A stretch of DNA of 64,000 nucleotides, from assembly GCF_039954865.1 (NCBI RefSeq), contig NZ_CP157197.1, forward strand, positions 203,501 to 267,500. The letters are read 5' to 3'. The notes beneath the pieces are model-generated. The model was not told the DNA's origin. It saw only the letters and a program-made list of their open reading frames with translations, and made no database searches. Position 1 is the stretch's first letter. The number at the start of each line of letters is the position of its first letter. Of the stretch, positions 56,301 to 64,000 are shown in pieces. The translations under genes were made by a program, and so were the position numbers. The DNA comes from Rickettsia sp. Oklahoma-10. Its GTDB lineage: Bacteria > Pseudomonadota > Alphaproteobacteria > Rickettsiales > Rickettsiaceae.

Positions 56301-58053
56301 CTTCTACATCCAATGTTGCTAAGGCATTTGTATTACCTATATTGCCAGTCACTGTACTATTACCGGCAAAGGTCACCACACCATTATTAGCATTACCTGT
56401 ATTATCTATTACTCCAGTTACTACTACAGGATTTGTAAATGTCAATTTTGATGCATTATCCGTTAAATTTATTGCATTAGCTTTTACTACATCTCCTTTT
56501 AATTGTACTAAGCCTGCTCCTACATCTAATGTTGCTAAGGCATTTGTATTACCTATATTGCCAGTTACTGTACTATTACCGGCAAAGGTCACCACACCAT
56601 TATTAGCATTACCTGTATTATCTATTGCTCCGGTTACTACTACAGGATTTGTAAATGTCAATCTTGATGCATTATCCGTTAAATTTATTGCATTAGCTTT
56701 TACTACATCTCCTTTTAATTGTACTAAGCCTGCTCCTACATCTAATGTTGCTAAGGCATTTGTATTACCTATATTGCCAGTTACTGTACTATTACCGGCA
56801 AAGGTCACCACACCATTATTAGCATTACCTGTATTATCTATTACTCCAGTTACTACTACAGGATTTGTAAATGTCAATCTTGATGCATTATCCGTTAAAT
56901 TTATTGCATTAGCTTTTACTACATCTCCTTTTAATTGTACTAAGCCTGCTCCTACATCCAATGTTGCTAAGGCATTTGTATTACCTATATTGCCAGTTAC
57001 TGTACTATTACCGGCAAAGGTCACTACACCATTATTAGCATTACCTGTATTATCTATTGCTCCGGTTACTACTACAGGATTTGTAAATGTCAATCTTGAT
57101 GCATTATCCGTTAAATTTATTGCATTAGCTTTTACTACATCTCCTTTTAATTGTACTAAGCCTGCTTCTACATCCAATGTTGCTAAGGCATTTGTATTAC
57201 CTATATTGCCAGTCACTGTACTATTACCGGCAAAGGTCACCACACCATTATTAGCATTACCTGTATTATCTATTGCTCCGGTTACTACTACAGGATTTGT
57301 AAATGTCAATCTTGATGCATTATCCGTTAAATTTATTGCATTAGCTTTTACTACATCTCCTCTAAGAGCAAGTATAGCTTTCCCAACGCTTATTTTAGCT
57401 AATGGATCATCATTACCTATTGTACCATCAATTTTAGTATCTGTATTGACAGTTACTATACCTTCTTCTCCATATATATCTCCCAAAATGGTTATCAGTG
57501 CAGGCGTACTAGAGTGAATGGTTAATTCAGAATTTTGCTCCAAAATTACATGTTTTAAACCGGTATAAATATTAGCAGCAGCATTAAAACCATGTTTTCG
57601 GTCAACTGCAGCTGTGCCGGTTAAAGTTAAGTTTTTATTGGCCTTAATACTAACATCTAAAAAGTTATTGTTTGTAATAATAGAACCTACTTTGGTATTT
57701 GCATTGATTATTAGGCCTTCAGGATGAGTATCTGCAACATTTATAGCCTGAATAATACGGTCAACTTCATCTGCAGTGATTATATGATTACCACCGAAAG
57801 TAAATGCATCACCATTTTGAGGTCCATTAACAGGATTATTATTATCTGCTCCTGCATTCGTTATACCATGCCAAAGATTGGTATCAGCATTATCACTAAA
57901 TGCTGCATTATTAGTAGAAATAACACCATATTCGGCAATACCCAATGCCCCGCTACTACTCATCATTAATGCTGCAGTTGAGGTGGTGAATAAAGCAGTT
58001 TTAAGACCTTTTTGAATTACTTTTTGAAATAGTTTTGGAAAAACATTCGTCAT
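50302..58053 (-). CDS. ompA: Outer membrane protein A (rOmpA), Sca0 autotransporter
   Basis: 2583 residues. Signal peptide about 1-38 (LFTTSTAALMMSSSGALG matches the rOmpA style). N-terminal non-repeat passenger to about 230. Then 18 tandem 72-residue repeats (231-1526), each with LTDNAS(R/K)LTFTNPVVVTG and VTFAGNSTVTGNIGNTNA. Then a second beta-helix-like passenger, a linker around 2230-2290, and a C-terminal ~290-residue autotransporter barrel (KFGAWITPFVGNATQKM to the final YFAQQGSVKVRVNF ending in phenylalanine). rOmpA mediates adhesion to and entry of host cells in spotted-fever Rickettsia. Intact, no stops. All repeats are of the 72-residue (type II) kind; no 75-residue type I units are visible. 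Strong terminator downstream. Likely substrate class for the local methyltransferase is OmpB rather than this protein. Confidence 0.96.
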   Translation of the reverse strand: MTNVFPKLFQKVIQKGLKTALFTTSTAALMMSSSGALGIAEYGVISTNNAAFSDNADTNLWHGITNAGADNNNPVNGPQNGDAFTFGGNHIITADEVDRIIQAINVADTHPEGLIINANTKVGSIITNNNFLDVSIKANKNLTLTGTAAVDRKHGFNAAANIYTGLKHVILEQNSELTIHSSTPALITILGDIYGEEGIVTVNTDTKIDGTIGNDDPLAKISVGKAILALRGDVVKANAINLTDNASRLTFTNPVVVTGAIDNTGNANNGVVTFAGNSTVTGNIGNTNALATLDVEAGLVQLKGDVVKANAINLTDNASRLTFTNPVVVTGAIDNTGNANNGVVTFAGNSTVTGNIGNTNALATLDVGAGLVQLKGDVVKANAINLTDNASRLTFTNPVVVTGVIDNTGNANNGVVTFAGNSTVTGNIGNTNALATLDVGAGLVQLKGDVVKANAINLTDNASRLTFTNPVVVTGAIDNTGNANNGVVTFAGNSTVTGNIGNTNALATLDVGAGLVQLKGDVVKANAINLTDNASKLTFTNPVVVTGVIDNTGNANNGVVTFAGNSTVTGNIGNTNALATLDVEAGLVQLKGDVVKANAINLTDNASKLTFTNPVVVTGAIDNTGNANNGVVTFAGNSTVTGNIGNTNALAILDVGAGLVQLKGDVVKANAINLTDNASKLTFTNPVVVTGVIDNTGNANNGVVTFAGNSTVTGNIGNTNALAILDVGAGLVQLKGDVVKANAINLTDNASKLTFTNPVVVTGAIDNTGNANNGVVTFAGNSTVTGNIGNTNALATLDVGAGLVQLKGDVVKANAINLTDNASKLTFTNPVVVTGAIDNTGNANNGVVTFAGNSTVTGNIGNTNALATLDVGAGLVQLKGDVVKANAINLTDNASRLTFTNPVVVTGAIDNTGNANNGVVTFAGNSTVTGNIGNTNALATLDVGAGLVQLKGDVVKANAINLTDNASRLTFTNPVVVTGAIDNTGNANNGVVTFAGNSTVTGNIGNTNALATLDVGAGLVQLKGDVVKANAINLTDNASRLTFTNPVVVTGAIDNTGNANNGVVTFAGNSTVTGNIGNTNALATLDVGAGLVQLKGDVVKANAINLTDNASRLTFTNPVVVTGAIDNTGNANNGVVTFAGNSTVTGNIGNTNALAILDVGAGLVQLKGDVVKANAINLTDNASRLTFTNPVVVTGAIDNTGNANNGVVTFAGNSTVTGNIGNTNALATLDVGAGLVQLKGDVVKANAINLTDNASRLTFTNPVVVTGAIDNTGNANNGVVTFAGNSTVTGNIGNTNALAILDVGAGLVQLKGDVVKANAINLTDNASKLTFTNPVVVTGAIDNTGNANNGVVTFAGNSTVTGNIGNTNALAILDVGAGLVQLKGDVVKANAINLTDNASRLTFTNPVVVTGAIDNTGNANNGVVTFAGNSTVTGNIGNTNALATLDVGAGLVQLKGDVVKANAINLTDNASRLTFTNPVVVTGAIDNTGNANNGVVTFAGNSTVTGNIGNTNALETLNVGAGATLQAGGSIAANNIDFGVGGTLEFNGPDGPIYNLTSVIVNGNNGTLNINAASTVMAHDASIGEVALIDIQNDKNFGIDVKNADVNLLNGQVISFKGANSSLLLLNNSIIDDRVITLKNDLPAFATGGGNLTLISATKLITLQGDGGAKAIGTGGNELGSLSIFGNVAFNNIDTTNVIEFNILSNTKFIDVGSTTNQINRINIGAANTIFAAGEGSYTIDTEGANAINILANGQTINFAHEDAELVLQNSAAGNGRITLNAILDPFAPNKGKIVVNSEVAGGKIILASVDGATYGTKVNRLKELEFKGNGTIQVDTDIFANNLALSVPAINYNKDINANLTFKANTVLTQNGNINGNVDFNNHAAAITLGIGQNINGSVTSSNGVNGTIIASGASTIKGAITNLAMLKVGAGNVTITTGGNTSINEIQGNGMGMLTMPAINLIGGINKTGGQTLKLNFNGGGSVSDVVGNANSPVGDITTAGTMRFASSVNAKGTATFSGTTSFADMFTNTGPVILGKGFTYNFAKDVTATSFQADGATMNFGNNLSFNSAITGSGTTITLGANQVIYKGSGDFTDTLTLNTIFDGAVKSGGNILIKSGSTLDLSGVSTLALVVTATNFDINNIDPNTKYTVIYAETAGGLKPAPADNVKITINNENRFVDFTFDASSLTLFAEDISGAVIEKDFTGVTQRSLEIMAQAQNGSDARQALNNDFGCMTNSQVVEAVSHLIQDVVKPSDTIANVNNQIITSNISSSLINLNARIDELQPASISAGDEDRDAKFGAWITPFVGNATQKMSNNVSGYKSDTTGGTIGFDGLVSDDLMLGIAYTRADTDIKLKNNKTGDKNKVQTNIYSLYSLYNLPYENFFVEAITAYSDNTIRSKSRRIAAAVNTVAYQTASGKYKSESYVGQLMAGYTYVMPENINLTPVAGLRYLAIKDKGYKETGATYQNLIIKGKTYNSFDGMLGAKLSSNINVSDVVLKPELYAMVDYAFRNKVPAIDARLQGMAQPFPTNSLKQNKISFDVGIGVTAKYKMMEYSINYDTNIGSKYFAQQGSVKVRVNF
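53476..57363 (-). repeat. 18 tandem 216-bp repeats in ompA
   Basis: The word TGATGCATTATCC recurs at exactly 216-bp steps from 53641 to 57313, 18 copies without one slip. Units differ mainly at four amino-acid sites: R/K in NAS(R/K)L, A/V in TG(A/V)ID, T/I in LA(T/I)LDV and G/E in DV(G/E)AG, plus a few silent sites. Confidence 0.97.
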
Positions 58054-58224
58054 ATCAGAAAACCTAATAAAAATTAAATAACTTATAAATTGTCCTGATT
58101 TTAAAGTAACTTTTTAAATATGTCTATATAATTAACAATTAATAAATGATATTTTTACAAAATTTGATATGAATTTGTGACATTATTGCATAGTGGATAA
58201 GACAGGTACAATGTAGCATTATTT

Positions 58225-58345
58225 AAATTATCGGTGTCATCCCATGACTTGACCTGACCACAGAATCCAGTTAAAAATGCTAAACAATACGCGTTCTAAG
58301 TTATTTTTCTGGCCCCCCTTTGGTCAGGCCACAGCCACATGGCAA
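58225..58345. repeat. Palindromic element upstream of ompA
   Basis: GTCATCCCATGACTTGACC-TGACCACAGAATCCAG and TGGCCCCCCTTTGGTCAGGCCACAG; degenerate copy of the 27205-27280 family. Confidence 0.55.
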
Positions 58346-58514
58346 CAACGGAAAAATCAAGCCTTGCAACACCACTTTCTGGGAAATGATATACTGAATG
58401 TTTGTAGCCTAGAAGGCTTGATCACTGCATAACATCGGAGCATTTTTAAAGATGCTATGAATAACCGCTCCTAGAATATCCATAATATTATCATATCCAT
58501 AATTATTTAGCTAG

Positions 58515-59290
58515 GCTTAAGGGAACCTGCTCTAAATAATCCGGAATATAAAAATCAGTATTGACTACAAGCTGTAATTTTGTAGCTTTTGTAACTAGAG
58601 TATGATGATTATTTGCTGCCCAATGGAGGAAAGTTGACCCTAATTTATCACGATAATTAATATCAGTAATGTGTTCAAATTAAAAGCCGTATTAATTCCT
58701 CACCACAGTTAGCTTTTTAGCATTATTGCAGAGCAAGATATCCTAATGATCTTTGCAGTCAATATTATATTTAAAGTGTCTACTATAATCACTCATATAT
58801 TACTTTTTGTAAAGCTTTTGTCCTAAAATTTTATCACATTCTACATAGTCTTTAATAAAAAATTTTACTAGTTTTAGGTATTGATACTTGTCATAAATTT
58901 GCGTTACTCTTTCTAGAAGAGTGTGTTGCTTAGTGTTTTTACTGCTTAGCGTATGATTTACTACAGACCCTATTAATCTCACATCTTCAGAATCAATAGT
59001 GAAATCAAAAACCTTAGAGCCGTATGCGCTTCAAATTTAGCACCTTTGCTCTTTGCTAATTAATACTTTTGCTGATTAGATATTTTTTGTTCTACAGCTA
59101 AATTTAAAGGAGTTGTATCAAAATATTAGTCCTTTATCCATTAAAGCTTTGACTAATGTTTGAATGCAAATGTTGCTTTTAGACGCCAAGATATTATATC
59201 ACTATTAGAATTAATTTCCGGTGCAATTAAGGTTTTTATATGCTTTTCTATATAAGAATTATTATATTGAGCAGGCTTAAAATATTTTTT
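58515..59290 (-). pseudogene. Remnant of an ankyrin-repeat protein
   Basis: Minus-strand pieces: LVKALMDKGLIF and TTPLNLAVEQKISNQQK (near 59070-59150), then a still-open 60-codon piece (58800-58982, SVVNHTLSSKNTKQHTLLER), and DISDINYRDKLGSTFLHWAA (near 58610-58670), with N-N-H-H and PDYLEQVPLSLAK at the end. Pattern G-x-T-x-LH-x-A-A is the ankyrin signature. Many stops. The part near 58515 is the C-terminus. Confidence 0.6.
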
Positions 59291-59399
59291 AATTTTTTAC
59301 AGTATGAATAAATGGTTTAAAGGAATTTAGAACAGTCATAGATTATCTACATCATTAATATATTTCAGCGGCAATTATTAAAAATACATTAATAATAAT

Positions 59400-59485
59400 G
59401 TTAATAACAAGTGTTGTAATAGGGATTGCATTGTTTTGTGGAAAGCATGTTCGATGTTATCCCACAAATTAATCGCGAGATAACA
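59400..59485. repeat. Repeat downstream of ftsK
   Basis: GGATTGCATTGTTTTGTGGA and GATGTTATCCCACAAATTAATCGCGAGATAAC; degenerate palindromic element. Confidence 0.45.
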
Positions 59486-59492
59486 CAAGCCC

Positions 59493-62780
<3,288 letters not shown>

Positions 62781-62799
62781 TGAAAGGTAATTAAAATTC

Positions 62800-63585
62800 A
62801 TGACTATAAAAATCCACACAGAAAAAGATTTTGATAAGATGCGGGCAGCAGGAAAATTGGCTGCAGAGACACTCGATTTTATTACTGATTATGTAAAACC
62901 AAATATTACTACCAATATTTTAAATGACCTTTGTCATAATTTTATTACTTCTCATAATGCTATTCCTGCACCATTAAATTATAAAGGTTTTCCGAAATCG
63001 ATTTGTACTTCGATAAATCATGTAGTTTGTCACGGCATTCCAAATGATAAACCTTTAAGGAACGGTGATATAGTAAATATTGATGTTACAGTAATTTTAG
63101 ACGGTTGGTACGGCGATACTAGCCGCATGTATTATGTCGGTGACGTAGCAATTAAGCCAAAACGTCTTATTCAGGTAACCTATGATGCAATGATGCAAGG
63201 CATTGAAGTAGTGAGACCTGGGGCTACACTCGGTGATATTGGACATGCTATTCAAAGTTATGCCGAAAAGCATAATTATTCGGTAGTAAGAGATTATACA
63301 GGTCATGGTATCGGGAGAGTTTTTCATGATGAGCCATCAATATTAAATTACGGTCGCAGTGGCACAGGTCTAACTCTAGAAGAAGGGATGTTTTTTACCG
63401 TTGAACCTATGATAAATGCCGGTCATTATGACACAATATTAAGTAAACTAGATGGATGGACGGTGACTACCCGTGATAAATCATTATCGGCTCAATTTGA
63501 GCATACTATAGGCGTGACTAAAGACGGCTTTGAAATATTTACGTTATCACATAAAAAACTTAATTATCCTCCATATGTTAAATAA
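62800..63585 (+). CDS. map: Methionine aminopeptidase
   Basis: 261 residues, type I MAP. It removes initiator methionine. The five metal ligands are visible: D in IVNIDVTVILDGWYGDTSRMY (two aspartates), H in GHGIGRVFHDEP, E in FFTVEPMINAG and E in SAQFEHTIGVT. Full length. radC begins overlapping its last codons. Confidence 0.97.
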   Translation: MTIKIHTEKDFDKMRAAGKLAAETLDFITDYVKPNITTNILNDLCHNFITSHNAIPAPLNYKGFPKSICTSINHVVCHGIPNDKPLRNGDIVNIDVTVILDGWYGDTSRMYYVGDVAIKPKRLIQVTYDAMMQGIEVVRPGATLGDIGHAIQSYAEKHNYSVVRDYTGHGIGRVFHDEPSILNYGRSGTGLTLEEGMFFTVEPMINAGHYDTILSKLDGWTVTTRDKSLSAQFEHTIGVTKDGFEIFTLSHKKLNYPPYVK

Positions 63586-64000
63586 TAATCTGATAGAACT
63601 CTACAATAATGAAATAGACATATACTCCTGTGAAATAAAGAATAGTCATACGAAGATCAACCTGGCAAAGAGTAAGCAGTCTGTAAGCAAAGGAGCAGAG
63701 CATATAATAATATTTGAGCATCCAAGGACTTACAAAGACGATGTAGCCAATTTTTCAAGTTCATCAAATATATCTCATTATATAGGTAACCGCAAAAGAG
63801 TAAAAGAACGTGTTATTGCCACTGGAGCAGAACATTTTGCCGATTACAAATTACTTGAAATGATACTATTATTGGCTTATCCCTTATAAAGACGCAAAAC
63901 CTCTTGCTAAAAATTACCTAACCATTTTGATATTAAAGATTTAATCTTGATAAGGAAACATTAATTAGTAATGAAAATTTATACACTAATTTTGCTCTAA
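63575..64000 (+). pseudogene. radC: Frameshifted radC (5' part), runs to the window edge
   Basis: ATG 63575 overlaps the map stop. It reads MLNNNLIELYNNEIDIYSCE and later SHYIGNRKRVKERVIATGAEHFADYKLLEMILLLA, the RadC helix-hairpin-helix start (Y-x-G-x-RKR-x-KER, A-D-Y-x-L-L-E). Right after, the frame stops at 63889; another frame gives PYKDAKPLAK, and a third LDKETLISNENLYTNFAL, so at least two frameshifts follow. RadC is a JAMM-fold protein of unclear DNA-related role. The rest lies outside the window. Confidence 0.75.

Noticed and set aside
53476-57363. CRISPR array
   Set aside because: Repeats are 216 bp without unique spacers and are in-frame coding units of ompA.
53462-57517. A 1351-codon open frame antisense to the ompA repeats
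   Set aside because: It exists only because each 216-bp unit is a multiple of three with no stop in that frame, so the frame repeats 18 times. It has no ribosome site, known domain or non-repeat content, and runs opposite a well-supported autotransporter gene.

Overview
The window is very probably chromosomal DNA of a Rickettsia (Alphaproteobacteria, obligate intracellular), most likely of the spotted-fever or transitional group. The basis is the AT-rich sequence, the many decayed genes, palindromic repeats that sit inside reading frames, an rvh type IV secretion gene beside terC, an OmpB-type protein lysine methyltransferase beside nuoJ, and an intact rOmpA (Sca0) autotransporter with 72-residue repeats. 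The species cannot be fixed from sequence reading alone.

Layout. 1-4.3 kb: the end of an rvhB6-type gene, terC, then a broken outer-membrane beta-barrel gene. 4.4-17.3 kb: the methyltransferase and respiratory complex I, with nuoJKLM plus ccmA on the plus strand and nuoGHI on the minus strand. The two halves converge on a strip holding remnants of a DUF4143 ATPase and an MNT-HEPN pair. 17.6-27.2 kb (minus): aconitase, ATP synthase F1 genes atpHAGDC, and lipoamide dehydrogenase. 27.2-29 kb: remnants of a Dps protein and a class D beta-lactamase. 29-33 kb: mrcA and miaB. 33-35.7 kb: remnants of VapBC, a second DUF4143 ATPase and a second MNT-HEPN protein. 35.7-38.6 kb: an SH3 protein, a Kef-type antiporter, rsfS and a frameshifted bolA. 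38.7-41.4 kb: remnants of a ferritin-like protein and a Sca-like surface protein. 41.5-45.3 kb: tRNA-Pro, infA, maf, dksA, xerC, a dead phasin gene and pld. 45.5-50.1 kb: dead PHB synthase, ubiD (carrying an RPE-1) and ppiD. 50.3-58.1 kb: ompA/sca0 with 18 tandem 216-bp repeats. 58.5-64 kb: an ankyrin remnant, ftsK, a non-coding strip, map and a frameshifted radC.

The intact genes fit an energy-parasitic but respiring cell: TCA cycle, complex I, F1 ATPase, wall synthesis, division, and the surface proteins and their modifier. The accessory material is almost all decayed: toxin-antitoxin modules, PHB storage, Dps, beta-lactamase. Palindromic elements lie in most gene junctions, including every junction of the atp cluster, and in three open reading frames (nuoL, ccmA, ubiD).

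I did not find a clearly new multi-gene system. The best leads are the strictly periodic ompA repeat block, the in-frame insertions in ccmA, ubiD and nuoL, and the cluster of decayed toxin-antitoxin-type genes.
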